Position numbers and translations under genes: made by a program. From the NCBI RefSeq assembly GCF_051106095.1, contig NC_135787.1:178388501-178452500 (forward strand): a DNA stretch of 64,000 bases, written 5' to 3'. This document shows, in pieces, positions 24,310 to 37,397 of the stretch (positions are counted from its first letter, which is position 1; every line of letters starts with the position of its first letter). Under the pieces are notes generated by a model. That model saw only the letters and a list, made by a program, of their open reading frames with translations. It was not told where the DNA came from and searched no databases. Origin of the DNA: Pogona vitticeps (taxonomy: Eukaryota > Chordata > Lepidosauria > Squamata > Agamidae).

Positions 24310-26456
24310 AAAAGTTGGCTGATGACTGGGGAAGCCAGCCAGGGGTCGTAGGAAGGAAATGCATTGCACCTGTAGGGCCACACCAACGAAACAGCATGAA
24401 CCTGTGAACCAAGGTTCGTGCCCATGTATAGGGTAGGTTGTGGGATATACTTTTAAGGATTTGGGATCTGGATGGTATCAACAGTTATGCTTGAGTTGAA
24501 CAACATTGGTATTAACATCACTTTTCTAGTCTAAGGTTACCTAAACACCTAGATTTTCATGTTGGTAGGGTTAAGTCACTTATTTTCAAATCTCTTCTTG
24601 ATACTTATTTTTATCAATATTTGTAGTTTTTTTCCCTACCTAAACATCGTGTGGGATTTGCAGCAGGCCAAATGGCTTTTTAAAATTGCAATTATTGCTT
24701 TTATTTTAGTAGCAGGTTAGCTGTTTGGGGACATTTGTTCCATTTGTTCATTTAATTGTTTCATTTGCAATGTTTGTATGTGTTACCTATATTCCCGGTG
24801 TTGTTTGTTATGGCCTTTGGCTAAGGCAACAAACTGAAATAAACAAGCTACTTCAGTTTAAAGGGTTTTATGGTCTCACTTCTTTAATTTATTGTTGTTA
24901 TGATTTATTGTTATTGTCTAAAGCTTCTTCCACACTGAGGTGGTGGCAGTTCCATGAGCTAACAGTGCAAAGTTCTTAGAGCTAGCAGTGAAAAGCTGTG
25001 GTGGACAGAAAGTTTCTTTATTTCCCTTCTCCTAAATTTTTTTCACTAAACTCAATAGGATATATATATATAATATTATAGTGTTAATGAACAAACAAGT
25101 AAGACTTTAAAACTGGTGAGGTAATTCTTAGAGACTCTAAAGGTCTTTTTCCTTTTCATTCTAATGTTAAAACATGAGGTATGGTATATCACCGACATCC
25201 CTTATTTACTTTGAGGCATTTGGAAACCATCAATTTGGAGCCTAGTGTTCTTCTTGTAATACCTTTTTGCTTTTCTCCACAGAAGTCAACCACTTGTCAA
25301 AAAATGCACAAACAACTCAGTCCTTGTCAAGTGAACCACCTTCCTTCAGTCTCAGTCACCCTGTAGATTCCCTGCGGTACGATGTGCCTTTCTTGTCACA
25401 CACATAAAGACATGTCCTTATACACTACACAACTGTCAATACACCCAACTTGGTGTTTCAAACAACGATTTATTTTTCTCTTTTTATTCTTTCCCATTGT
25501 ATTTCTACTGTTTGTGTCTTTCGCCTCCCTTGTGAGTTTTGCCAAAGGCTTTCTGTCCTTTTCTTCAATGTCTGGGGCTTTGCCTCACAACTTGTCCAAA
25601 TGAGGTGGATATTAAATCAGTGCCAACATACAGCCTGTCATTTTTTGTTATGTTAAAATCCACCGAGAGTAAACAGGGCCCTCCAGGCACAACACTACCT
25701 TCTCAGAGGTTGGATTAGGAAGGATACCCTCTGAAAAGTTCATTCTCTTCAATGCTAGTGTAAGATTCATCCACCTCTTCACCACTGCAATTTGAATTAT
25801 TTCACCAAAATACACATATAAATTCATCCCATGAGATGCATATCTCTGCAAGACTGCGGTTTTTCTTTGTCAAAATAACTGTTATACCATAAGCTGTAGA
25901 TTTCAATGAATAGTAATGTTTCCTTTAAAATCCTTGAAAGAATTCAGATATCCCAGCACATGGTCTGTGTGAACCATAGTTTTAGAACTCAAAACAAGTT
26001 TTGAGCTTCCAAATCTACAGGCAAATCCTGGTTTAGAATCACTTAACTATAGTTGCAATCTTTATCCGAGTCTTTAGAGATAGTTATAATGATGGCTGAT
26101 TAATTTAAACACCATAGCTGGCAAAGACCATGATTTGTTGATGAACTTCAAACTATGGTTTCCACTTCTTGCTTTCCAACTCATCAGTTCAAACACCATT
26201 CTAAATCATAGCCACATTTCTTAAACCATAGTTTGGCACACTGGTTGAAATGAACCAGCCTTGTTTAGTGGTCTTCCATCTCAAAACAGAAGTAATAACT
26301 CTGTCAAATTATGTTCTCCACCCAAAGTGACTTTCTCCCACTAGGAAAGGGTACTCAGATATCACAGATGTTCAGCAGTATCAGTACATGTCTTATAACC
26401 CCAGAGAAGAGCAACAGTTGTGGGACACAGAAAACACAGGCCTTTCTGAGTTTCTG

Positions 26457-26618
<162 letters not shown>

Positions 26619-26722
26619 GACTGAAATCACCCACCAGCACAATTTCCTGAAAGACAGTAGACAGTCCTGCTCTATAGCCAAGCTCTATTCTGTGTCCTCA
26701 GAGATGCAACCCTTCTGTTTAC

Positions 26723-26893
26723 CTGCTTTAATGGTCCTTTGGTTTTCAGGAGGATGAAGATGGCGTAGAATGGAATGCAGACCATCGAGGACACTGCCAT
26801 TATCCAGCCCACAGCAATACCCCATGATGGATATTCATAGACATTGTTATACTTGAGTGGTGTGTATCTAATGAGTGAAAACAGGAAGGTTGC
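26723..26893 (-). CDS. SLC6A12: SLC6A12 exon w11: TM11 end and TM12
   Basis: 171 nt, phase 0 on both sides, acceptor gtttgtag, donor gtaaac. It encodes [67 protein letters not shown] is the BGT-1 form; remembered GAT-2 has [36 protein letters not shown] forms TM12, and TKGPLKQ begins the cytoplasmic tail. A (CA)76 tract, (GU)76 in the transcript, starts 108 nt behind the donor. Confidence 0.96.
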
Positions 26894-27282
26894 CTACAAA
26901 CAATAAAAAAGACAGTGTGACAAGTGTGATCAGAGGCAGTCAACCAGAAACTTGTATAAAGCAGTTATTCAGAAGGAAAGGAGCTACATAACTAATGTGG
27001 GACCCCTTTACTCATCTGTTTTGTCTCTTTGAGAAGGATGATCCAAGTTGAACTTTGTTTGGTCCATAGTGAAACAATTGTGAAGTTCCACTCCTGAACA
27101 TGGGATTAAGGCTAGATTTAGCTTTTGGGCTTTGAGCAAATGTACTGGGATGCCCAAAGCTGAGATGATTGTAGAGAGTTACATTGAAATATAGAGTGAG
27201 AGATTTCCAGCCCAGAGGTCAATGGCAGGATGCTTTATTGATTAGGCAAGGCAGAAGCCTAAATTTCTAATATTCTCCCATA

Positions 27283-27480
27283 ATTCTGCCTGCCTGCCTG
27301 CCTGCCTCCCTCCCTCGGCTGCCTTTCTCACAATAAGAGGACTCAAGGTAGCTCACAGTATTTAAAAGAATAGAATTAAAAGCACAGTAAGTTATATAAT
27401 AAAAGAGCAATTAAACTATAAAACTGATAAAAATACATTGAATACTTTAAAACATGTAAAATGTTAAAAATGATTTTAAT
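27283..27480 (-). mobile_element. CR1/L3-group LINE 3' end with TGCC repeat
   Basis: Begins with a tgcctgcctgcctgcctgcc simple repeat (27287-27306), then ctttctcacaataagaggac and tcaaggtagctcacagtatt, the inverted 3' UTR of a CR1/L3 LINE, ending in A/T-rich sequence. Confidence 0.6.
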
Positions 27481-28017
27481 ATTACAAATGGCATTCCGGG
27501 ACTTCTCTTGTTCCTTCTCCATCTATTTGATTATTTTGTATCTGTTCTGTTGATTCTTAGTTTAAACATTCAGCCATAAACCAGAGATGCAATGAGCATT
27601 AAAAAAAATTTAAATCTCAGTCATGGTGTTTTTCAGAATCTTAACATGCATGCTGAGATTCTTTGTTGATTCTCAAGGCCATGGTCTCATATTTCTCTTT
27701 CTTTCCTCTCCTTGTTTTTTTCTTTCCTATTGTTCTATGCAGGAAACTACCAAATTTTGCACTTCTCAGTGCCCTTTCTGATGAGTTGAAAGGTGCCATT
27801 TTGTGCAACTTGACTTCTCTTCCCCCTAAAAATGACCAGGAAACTTGAGGGAAATCCTGCAAAGTTTCTCACAAAATTTCTTGTGGGGAGAAAAAAAAAC
27901 TCAAAGACATTTTTCTGCAAGGAGAATGCAGAGTAGCATTTTTCTGCATGGAGAATGTGAGATTCATATTCCTGCATAAACTACGTTGAGTATCTAATAA
28001 GCTGGAAACATAGGATA

Positions 28018-28454
28018 TAGTGGTGCCTCGCTTGACGAGGACAATCCGTTCCAGCAAAATCGCTGTAGAACGAAATTGTCGTCAAGCGAAAGTAAAAAAC
28101 CCATTGAAATGCATTGAAAACCGGTTCAATGTGTTCCAATGGGCGAAATACCTCAGCATCCAGTGAAGATCGTCCATAGGGCAGCCATTTTCCAGTGCCT
28201 GTATAGCGAGGAATCCATCATAAAACACAGCGGGGAGCCATTTTGCACAGCGGGCGGCCATTTTGAAGACCCGACGATCAGCTGTTTTGATCGTCATTAA
28301 CCAAAAAATTGGTTCCCAAAGCAGGGGACCAATCATCGTCAAGCGATTTTTCCCTATTAAAACATCATTTTGCTATCGCTATAGCAATCGCAAAATACTC
28401 ATTGTAAAGCGATTTCCTCGTCTAACGAGGTAATCGTCAAGCAGAGCACCACTG
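28018..28454. mobile_element. pogo/Tigger-like MITE, copy 1
   Basis: 437 bp between TA duplications (28016-28017, 28455-28456). Left end tagtggtgcctcgcttgacg, right end the inverted cgtcaagcagagcaccactg. Same TIR family as 40514-40949 and 51054-51440. No transposase frame. Lies in the intron between w10 and w11. Confidence 0.85.
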
Positions 28455-29361
28455 TATAAATATTTCAATCAATTGGAAAACAAATTGCAACAGAGAGACA
28501 GAGAGAAAGACTGTTTGGGGCATGGGGTACATTGGGCTACAAAGGGTCTGCTGAGGTTGGAGGAGGAGCGATGTGTTATTTGGCATGCTCCTCTTATCTA
28601 AACATCAGATGACCCATTACAGCCCAATCTGTTGTTAGTTAAGCACTTCCCCTGATAGTCTGTGGAAGGTATGGGGAAGTGAAAATATTATTTTTTACAT
28701 TGCTCCTCTCTCCTTCCATTGGTGCCATTCTGTTTCCTCCCTCATCTCCCTGCTTCCCTTCCCTTGTTCTGCACCCATGATGCAGCTGGAAGCTGAGGCT
28801 GCTGGAGGAGGCTATCTCCTGGCTAAACTGGTTAAATAAGAAGCATGCCAACAAGGATGCATGCTCTACCGCTGGGCCAGAAAGCTTTTAAAGGGGAAGG
28901 ATAGATCATTCTAAGTAGAAACACTTGCAGATGGGTCTTTTTTTCTGATCTAAACCGTGCCATCAGCAAGCCATATGCCATATCTATATACCAGTGTGGA
29001 CAGGCGACACTGATAGGACAGGCCACAGAGATAGAAACAAGAGATAGAAAGATCTTCCTTCCCACCCCAAGTGGAGAAAAGTCAGTGTTCTTTTCCTTCT
29101 CAGAGTCCAATTTGTACTTGAGAAGAACTAGAGAATGCAGGAGACAATCCTGTTTGCAATGCTTTGCCTCTGCAAGTAAGACAGGTTTTTAATTTGAAAC
29201 CATATGATCACAAACATTTTTAACATTGCAACAGAACAGCCAGAAGCTCCTTATACCAACTGTAATGTTAACTTTCAATTCCCATTCTAAAGTGTGTTGA
29301 TTATTTAAGTAAGTATGTAAGTAAGTAAACAAACAAACAAACAAAATCAATAAATATTTAC

Positions 29362-29462
29362 CAGGCAAACTCCAGGTGTGAGAAAGAGCCAGCAGTATTT
29401 AATCAGGGGCCATGGGCGATAACCAATCATATCTTCAATATTGTCATAAAAGCGGTTAGCGC
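29362..29462 (-). CDS. SLC6A12: SLC6A12 exon w10: TM11
   Basis: 101 nt, acceptor ctgttaag, donor gtaaat. It completes Gly and encodes [33 protein letters not shown]. The [20 protein letters not shown] block matches both BGT-1 and GAT-2; [12 protein letters not shown] is the GAT-2 form. The exon ends at a codon boundary. Confidence 0.96.
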
Positions 29463-29784
29463 CTTAACAGCAACGAAGAAATAGAGATATTATTTTTTAG
29501 AAATAAAATAATCCACATATATCTTTGACATTGCAAACTTCTAAAATAGAAACCAAATGCTGGAACGAGTATGATAAAAAAATAAAAAAAATTCACACAT
29601 TAGGTGCCTTGTGGAGAACATCTGCCTTCATTCTGGGGTGAATCCTGCTCTCCAGACCTTGATCCACAAGATGCCGGGGATCCCGTCCTGTACTTTATCT
29701 GTACGTCTCTATTCCTCCTTTCCTTTAGGGCAATGTGACACTATTATTAGTCGCAGACTGCATTTCCCAAGTGACTGCTCTCCA

Positions 29785-29865
29785 GATGTCTTTGGACTCA
29801 AATCCCCACGGGCAGGCTGCCTGAGGAAAGTGGGAGTTATCCCAATAACTGGAAGGTGCCAGCTT
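29785..29865. mobile_element. Palindromic MITE remnant
   Basis: ccagatgtctttggactcaa and the inverted gtgggagttatcccaataac-like right half around a gcaggctgcc centre. Degraded; the family is that of 11913-12020. Confidence 0.45.
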
Positions 29866-30778
29866 AGTGAATCTTGCTCAACAGAGAACCCATTTCATCA
29901 GCCTTATGGATGACCAGGATTTTGAGCCTTAAATCCCCATACAACGGTCCAACTCTTTCAAGTCACCCCACCACAGTAGCTAGAATGTCATGTGAAGAAG
30001 ATTCACCGAGATTACTTGATATAGTCACAGTGGTGACCTGAGGCACCATGCCACAGAAGGTGAAAAAAGTGCCAACACCCTATCTATTCTCCCTGCTGGT
30101 GCCATCTCTCTGTCCCCCACCCCCCACTACCCACAGATCCCGTCCAAGGGGAAAAAAAGGAGCCACTGCATCAGGCACATCAGGCAAAACACTGGCTCCG
30201 TGCAAAAGTATGCTGGACCAGGAAGCAAAGAGCAGCAAACAAGAAGCAACTCTTACGGCAGCCAAAAATTCCAGCCAGTGGGCAGGAAGGAAGGCAGTTA
30301 AAAGGCAGATTGTGATAGCATATGGTGACAAATACTGCAATGTAAGGGTGGAGAAGGCAAAGTTCTATGGGTAGGAGAGAAGTGATGTGAATTGGGGCCA
30401 ACAAACATCATTGAAACACCTTTCACCAAAAACTGAGGCATGGGGGCTGAAAAGAGAGAGAGTGGCAGCGATGGCGCAATTCATCACTCTCAGTCCCCTC
30501 CTGCCTGAGGTGGCTGCCTCACTTTGCCCAACAGTAGGGCTGAACACGAACATTCAAAGCAGTAAATTGAGTTATCAACAAATCTGAAGGAAAAAAATTA
30601 ATCCTTTTTTTCGGAATTATGTATTTCGGCATTTATATGCTTCACTTGCAGCAGTAACATTCCCAAGGCAACTCACTCAAATTATACTAAAACAAAAATA
30701 ATCACATTGAATTAATAATAAAACTATACATAAAAATCATAATATACTCCATATTAGAATGCTAGAACATGAACAGCA

Positions 30779-30829
30779 TTATTCCATAGGGTCCCTTCTC
30801 ACTCTGCAGTTCTAAGATTATTATTATTC
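30779..30829 (+). repeat. tRNA SINE tail fragment
   Basis: ccatagggtcccttctcact, ctgcagttctaagattatta: the 3' end of the 22921-23065 SINE family without its head. Confidence 0.6.
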
Positions 30830-31040
30830 TGTGCATCTCAAGTTGAAAGTCCCTAGAATTCAACAAGGCTTGCTGTTTTATTTTAACACATTTCTATTCT
30901 GTGCTGCAGTATATACTTCCCTCACAATTGTAGAAACTTAAAAAAATGTGTGAAAATTCATCTCTTTTAACTGGATTTGCATATAGTTTTACTGATTGCT
31001 GTGATTATTTTAACAGCTTTATTATAATTATTATAATGTT

Positions 31041-31170
31041 ATTGGTTCATCATCTGGCTCCCCAGATGTTCTTGGACTGCAACTCTCAGAAATCCTGGGC
31101 AGCACAGCTAGTTGGGAAGGATTCTGGGAGATACTTTCCAAGAACATCTGGAGACCCAAGGTGGGGACCC
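31041..31170. mobile_element. Palindromic hAT-like MITE
   Basis: ccagatgttcttggactgca on the left and the inverted ccaagaacatctggagaccc on the right around tgggcagcacagctagttgg. Same family as 42813-42951 and 47441-47576; outer ends eroded. Confidence 0.7.
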
Positions 31171-31372
31171 AATGGTCTCGTCTGTTTTGATTTCCCTTTC
31201 AGTCTGTTTCAATGATGTTTGTGACCCATCCTGACCACTATCTTTTTCAACACAAAATCAAGAGGCAGCATAAGAAAGTAGAAAGCCAAGACAGCAGAAA
31301 AAGAAAGTAAATAAAGAAGAAGAATGATGTGATAGAAAGAGGGCTATTGCACTTCTCTCTGAACACATCCTA

Positions 31373-31412
31373 TCCCTCCTGTGGTCAGGCACTTGGCTGA
31401 CCACAGGAGGGA
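31373..31412. repeat. Perfect 16-bp hairpin, 8-nt loop
   Basis: tccctcctgtggtcag (31373-31388), loop gcacttgg, then the exact complement ctgaccacaggaggga (31397-31412). GC-rich for its surroundings; could be a terminator-like or recombination relic. No function is claimed. Confidence 0.85.
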
Positions 31413-31703
31413 CAGCTTGACAAAGTCCTGCCCAGTGCAGTTGTTCTTACATTAAGTGAAGGAACAGATTACAATCAGGAAGGCTGAAGAAGAGAATCGC
31501 ATTATATCCTTCCATTCATGAAAGGTCACACCAATACAACAGCAACTGAGAGCAGAGATCCCAGTCTACACAACTGAAGCTGATTTTCCCAATATAAGTT
31601 ATAGCAGAAAGTAATTACCAGAAATCCTTCAATGCACACCCGGTGCCATTCTTGTTGTGAATTACTCCCCAAGATTTATAAGTGTTATGGCAGAGGTACA
31701 GAG

Positions 31704-31770
31704 TCCTTGACTCTTCAGATGTTGCTGGACTACAATTCCCTCCATGCCTGGCCAGTGGAGGCTGGTGAGT
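31704..31770. mobile_element. Palindromic MITE half
   Basis: cttcagatgttgctggacta followed by caattccctccatgcctggc: the left half of the 11913-12020 family; the right half is missing. Confidence 0.5.
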
Positions 31771-31879
31771 CCTATTTTACAGTGATGGTAAATCCACTTG
31801 TAACTTTACACAAGCTATCAAAGGTTCTGAACCTATTTTTGGACATGATTCAGCACCTTGGGTATTGATATCTTTGCCA

Positions 31880-32145
31880 TCAAGTCACTTTTAAATTAAA
31901 GCAACCTCACAAGATAGTGACCTCCAGAGAGTATTAACAGCCCTGATTATTTCTTACAAATGAAATACCATGGCTATCTTTTCTGAGTCAAGCCATCTCA
32001 CATTTGACCTTTCTCTTCTCCTGCTGCCTCTAACCTTCCCCATTACTGTTGTCTTTTCTAGTGAGCATTGTCTTCTCACAATATGCCCCAAAGTAGGGTA
32101 AGCCCAATTTAGTCATTTTTATTTCTAGAGAGAGTTCAGGTTTGA
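31880..32145 (-). mobile_element. Old RTE-like fragment
   Basis: caagtcacttttaaattaaa at one end and gtcttctcacaatatgcccc aaagtag at the other resemble an inverted BovB/RTE 3' region, but decay is heavy. Tentative. Confidence 0.35.
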
Positions 32146-33204
32146 TCTGATCAGCACCTCCTACAAAGACTGGACTAAAACCTGGAACAGATTCACTGCC
32201 CCTGTGGAACTGGAGTCATCAGCCTCCACTGTCCTAACTATCGGCCATGCTAGTTCACAGGAAGTGGATTCTAGTTATATCTGGAGAGCAGTGCACAGAA
32301 TTGCTGCCTTAAACACCTGACACACTGCCAATTAAAAACAAGAAGAAAACAAAGTCAATTAAAGAATGTTCAAGCAAGATTTCATTCTTATACACTTAGA
32401 GGTGTATAGTCCTGCGGCTGAAAAAGCTGAAAACTGATCTTTGTGACTACAGAATGGATCGACACATATAAGACTTAAGATGAGCGAGACACCCAATTTC
32501 CACTCCACAGTTCCAGCAACAAGAATTCTAAAATGTACATAAAACCTGTGCTTAATAATGTAAAGCAAATGATGTGTATTGTTCGCAGTTGATGTTTGTT
32601 TCCTCATCTCATTGTTATTTTATATTTCTAAAATAAACTACTTCCCAAGGAGGGTGGGGGAAGAGTACGTTACCATGTTAGAACAGGATTCTAACACTTC
32701 TCATCTGCTGCTACTGTGTTTTATAAGGTGTTTTATGGGTTGTTGTCCCTTTGTATCAAGTTTTCAGAGAAAATGTTTTCTTCTTCCTTTTATCTCTTTC
32801 TCCATCACACTCTTTTATATTCCATAACAATAGCGACTGTCCTCCTTATCTGATTGAATTGGACTGTTTTAATGGTTTCTTAGTGGTTCTAGCCACCGAT
32901 TTTATTTTATGAGTTTTCCAAAAGCTGAACTGCATTACATGGTATCGCTACTGATGGAGTTGGACTAAGGGCCACTAAGGGACGATGTGGCTTGCTCTCC
33001 AGGAAAAACAACATGACAAGCAATGAACCATCCTGGCCGAATTGCTTACCATAGGAAGGAGCAGGAGGAAAGTGTTTGCTTCCCCCTCTTCACTGTGTTT
33101 CAACTGCTGCTTATCCTGAGACTGCACAGAAAGGGAAGTGCATTCTGGCCCCTAAGGGTGGCTTGTGGACTGACTGAGAGCTCCAAAATTGGGGGTACCC
33201 CCTC

Positions 33205-33415
33205 TTCCTTGTTTCTGTCCATGGAGTTTTCTTGGCAAAGATATTGGAGTGGCTTGCCATTTCCTGCTCCAGGTGGATCGCGTTTAGTCAGAACTCTCCA
33301 CTATGACCTGTCCGTCTTGGGTGTCCCTGCATGGCATAGCCCATAGCTTCTCTGAATTACTCAAGCCCCTTCGCCACAACAAGGCAGCAATCCATGAAGG
33401 GGGCCCACTCACTAC
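33205..33415 (+). mobile_element. BovB-related fragment
   Basis: ccatggagttttcttggcaa, ttggagtggcttgccatttc, ctccactatgacctgtccgt, ccatgaagggg: segments I associate with squamate BovB-related repeats. No 3' tail; internal piece. Confidence 0.55.
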
Positions 33416-35089
33416 CTCTTATTAAATTTGTAGGCAATACTTTTGCTCTGTTCAGACACTTGGAGCATGGGGATCAGGATTGGGCACCAGAGGACCAATC
33501 TCTCACCCTGCTTTACCACTGAGAAGAAATATTGCTAGACCTCAGTCATAAATGTAGCTCCAACAGAGCTGGCGTTTTGCTTCTTCAATTTTCTTGAGAA
33601 TTAAAAATCAAGCAACACATTTCAGCTCTCATTTTCATCTCCAAGCTCTACAACCACTCAACCAATCTAAATCTGTTATTTTTGTACAACCAAATCTCCC
33701 ACTCAGTTTTTGGGACAAAAATGAATCCGTTAAATGTAATCCAAGATGCTCAAAGAAATGCAGTTCAGACTCTTAAGATCAAGGGCCAACATTTAATTGC
33801 TACAACCAAGCAGATTTAGAACTCTTGAACGAATTCCTGAATAGCGGGTCAAACTGTACACAAATCTCATGAATCCAATGAGATTTCTGTAGCTAGGGCT
33901 ATCAGCTGGACTCGGGCCCATGTGCTCCACTGCTTGATTCTAAGCTGCACAGTCTACTTTCAGATCATAGAGATTTTAATTACTGGCAGCCAAAGTCACA
34001 ATGATGTGATCTGCCCTCAGAGCATTCCTACACCTGGTCTACTGTGCCATCCCAGAAGTTTTTCCAAAGGAATCTAGGCAGATCAGAAGTCAGGAATAAC
34101 ATTCCATGATAGAACCATAATGTAATATATCTTACTAGAAGGACCTCATTAAGTGCAATGGGACCCTAGAAGCGGTAAAAGAAAGCCAGAGAGTGAAAAT
34201 CTCTAATTAAAAGCAATTTGAATCACTTCTATTTCCAGTTAGCAGCTAGATTAGCATTTCTTCCCCCTAACCCGCTGCCTGCAGAAAATGTTATATTGCA
34301 GGGTTTCAGCCAAGCCATCAAAAAGCAAACGGCAATGCAGCAGAAAACAACAGAAGCTGACATGAATGGATTTGCTGATCCTTTTGACCAGGAGACTGGC
34401 AGGTTCTGAATAGCAAAATATGAGGAAAAAATTAATGAGGCTTAAGGAGCCATCAGTTCACTCAGTCAACACTGTGTTGTAATGAAAGGGAAGTTGAGGG
34501 ATATGCCAGCCTCTCTGCCATTCCCTCCTTACCCCCTACTGTCATCCATCTGGAAGGATTATGCCCACTGCTAGAGAGAAAATCTTCAAACAACTCCTTA
34601 AGGAGAGCTTTAATGAAATAAACTGAAATGCTGGCTGTTATTCATGCCGCAAAAGGAACAACAGTTGAAATCACTGGCATAAAGAAGCAAACTGTCCACC
34701 TTCAACAGCAGCACTGCCTCATTGGTTCAGAAAATGACCAGTCAATATCCAGAATGTACTTAAACCAAGCCCTGTTTTCTTTTAAGCTATATGGTTACAA
34801 TTTTCTTCATGAATTTGCCCTGCACGTTTCCCCACATGCGTTTCTAAGGCTGATATCTTATACAGTACTTACTTGGAATAAAGCAGTGGGTTTGTCCGCA
34901 GAACATAAACACACAGGACTGCACCCAAAACCCAGTTCCCTGCAGGTTTGTAACAAGATGGAATCATCAGCTTCAGTTTGCGACTCTAAAGCAGAGGTGG
35001 GCACTCTGTAAATGGGTGAGGTGCACTGGAAGCAAGGATTTCAATAAAAGCAAGACCTTCTACACAGAATGGTGAGAAGGCCCAAATGC

Positions 35090-35729
35090 TCCCTTACAAT
35101 GACTATGTCTGAGCCAGGAGGTGAGGCTGAGGAGCCTAATGCCGAGGGAGGCCCAGAAGGAAAAGACAAGAAATCGGGCCTTCTCGGCGGTGGCTCCTCA
35201 CCTCTGGAACAATCTACCTCCTGAGATTCGCGGGGCTCCCTCGCTGGGTACCTTTAAGAAGGAATTAAAGACATGGATGTTTCGGCAGACCTTCCCATCA
35301 CATACAGTGGACCCTTGACTTACAGACGGCTTGACTTACAGACTTTTTGAGTTACAGACTTCTCTGGCCGCAAAATTTAGGTTTGACTTGCAGACTGAGA
35401 TTTGACTTACAGACCAGAAAAAAACCAAAATGGAACAAAAACGGCCTGTTACGGGATTTATCGGTTTTCAATGCACTGTAGGTCAATGGAGACTTGACTT
35501 AAAGACTTTTTGACTTGAGAACCGCCTTCCAATACGGATTAAGTTCTCAAGTCAAGACCCCACTGTAACTCCTGACCCCCTTTCTTTTTCTTTACTGTTC
35601 CCTGTTGCACGTTGTGGGTTGTAATGTAGTGTTTTATCATTTAGAACTTTCTATTTATATTTTATTATATTATTGTTTGACTGTTAGCCGCCTAGAGTGG
35701 TCCTCACCCAACCAGATAGGCGGGATATA

Positions 35730-35730
<1 letters not shown>
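35090..35730 (+). mobile_element. CR1-group LINE 3' end, split by a MITE
   Basis: 35090-35302 carries decayed C-terminal coding sequence (RNRAFSAVAPHLWNNLPPEI, GTFKKELKTWMFRQTF). After the MITE at 35305-35565, the 3' UTR follows with gttagccgcctagagtggtc and gataggcgggatataaat, which runs into the AAT tract. The MITE is the younger insertion. Confidence 0.75.
35305..35565. mobile_element. Short pogo-like MITE nested in the LINE
   Basis: 261 bp between TA duplications (35303-35304, 35566-35567). Left end cagtggacccttgacttaca, right end the inverted tcaagtcaagaccccactg. Internal copies of tgacttacagac. TIR related in its first bases to cagtggtgcctcgc but a separate family. Confidence 0.85.

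Positions 35731-35822
<92 letters not shown>
35731..35822. repeat. (AAT)n microsatellite at the LINE tail
   Basis: About 92 bp of ataataata, continuous with the ggcgggatataaat end of the preceding LINE, so it probably grew from the element's own tail. Poly-Asn and poly-Ile frames across it are artefacts. Confidence 0.95.
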
Positions 35823-35823
<1 letters not shown>

Positions 35824-36311
35824 TGGCTCTGTATGCTCAGCAGCCTACCTGGGCTACATTTTGCACACTGTCTAGTGGAACAGCTTATGACAGGAGGAAG
35901 GCCGAGCTGCCTTGCACAGTATGCTCTTTTCTTCTCTACAATTTCTGGTGGTCCTCCAATGTTCTTAGAATTTGCAAGGCACAAGGCATCATCATCATAA
36001 AAAAAAAGTATCCCTAATCTGTTTTTAAGTGATCCCCAGTAGGCATTTTTTTGTTTAAAAGACCGTTGCCGGCAATAGTAATCCCAGTAACCAGCACAAA
36101 ATGGCCAGTGGTCTGTCACTGGAACAGAATCCAACTTCTGACTATGCCTGCTAGCCACTCTGCATGGTTGTCCAACCTGTGTCGTTTGTGCCAAAATGAT
36201 ATGCTAGCTATACTTTAATACCCACATATACTATACTGCACCTTCCTGGTGCAATATATATTATCTGTGGGATTAAAATATAGTTAGCACAACATTTTGG
36301 CACAAATAATT

Positions 36312-36602
36312 CAGGATAGCTCAGTGGATCGGATACCATGGTTGCAGAAGCAGAGGTTCAGAGTTCAAGTCCTCACTGTGCCCCCCAGGAGAGGGACCAG
36401 TATTACAGATTCCCTGTAATATATGTGCAGCAATGGGGTTACATGCACTGCCACCTCTGTAGCCTTGGGCAAACTGTATGGTCCCAGAATGCCACCATAA
36501 GGAGGGGCCAGTCAATCACTTCTGAGTACTTTACAACTGGAAAACCCTAGGAGGGAGGACCGCCATCAGTTGCAATTGACTTGACAGCACATAATTTTAA
36601 TA
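36312..36602 (+). repeat. tRNA SINE with BovB-like tail
   Basis: aggatagctcagtggatcgg (A box), agaggttcagagttcaagtc (B box), body gccttgggcaaactgtatgg, tail gcaattgacttgacagcaca. Longest copy of this family here; head, body and tail are all present. Confidence 0.75.
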
Positions 36603-37260
36603 GCACATTTCAGGTATCCAGAGCATCTGTGAGGCGCCTAATCTTCTTCATTTCCTTTTAAAAAATGTCACTTAAGAAAGACTGTTACTAGACAGGACCA
36701 GAAATAGGAAAGCAACAAAATTCTGCATTGTTACATATCCCACAGATTCCTCCCTTTTGTTAAATTTCTGGCAAGCTCCTTGCTTTTAATATCTGCATAG
36801 CATGCAAACAGAAGATCATTCTTTCCACACTGACAAATAGCTGTACTTATTGATCTGGGCTGGTACAGATGGCTAGGACTTTTGTTCCATTCAGTTTGGA
36901 TGAGAACATGATTCAAACCTGTACGTTTCTTCATGAATTTAAAGGAAATAGCTTGAGATTTTGAAAAAAACTATACATGGGAAGAAAGTGAAATGTATGG
37001 CTATGTACTATCTGAATCAGAGACATCTCAGTTCACAGCAACCCTCTACTGTACATGAGAGGGACACACCAGCGCTCTGTCTGAATTTGTCCAAACTAGA
37101 GGAGGATACATTTATTTAAACACACAAGAGCCAGGTCATGGATCCATTCCAAAGCCACCCACATCATTGCCTTAAGCATCCTTTCACCCACTGCCAACCC
37201 TAGTTATCTAAGACTGTAATAGCTTTAACCCACTTACTTTCCTAGCAGGAGGAGTGTCAG

Positions 37261-37397
37261 TTAGATTTCTTTTGGAATGATTAATCTCAGGGTTACATGT
37301 ACACTGGCGCCACTTAGAAAATGCTCTCTGAGCTGTGCTATTGCGTCATCTGGCTTCCAATCTAAAAAACGCATCCTTGTATGTCAGATTTTTTAAA
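37261..37397. repeat. 130-bp dispersed repeat, copy A
   Basis: Shares gatttcttttggaatgat, then acactgg.gcca.ttagaaaatg, gagctgtg.tattgcgtcat and ccaatctaaaaaac with copy B at 40005-40137, about 90% identical after a 17-bp indel. Class unknown. Confidence 0.8.

Noticed and set aside
35670-36194. Poly-Ile and poly-Asn open frames
   Set aside because: They come from the AAT repeat and have no domain outside it.
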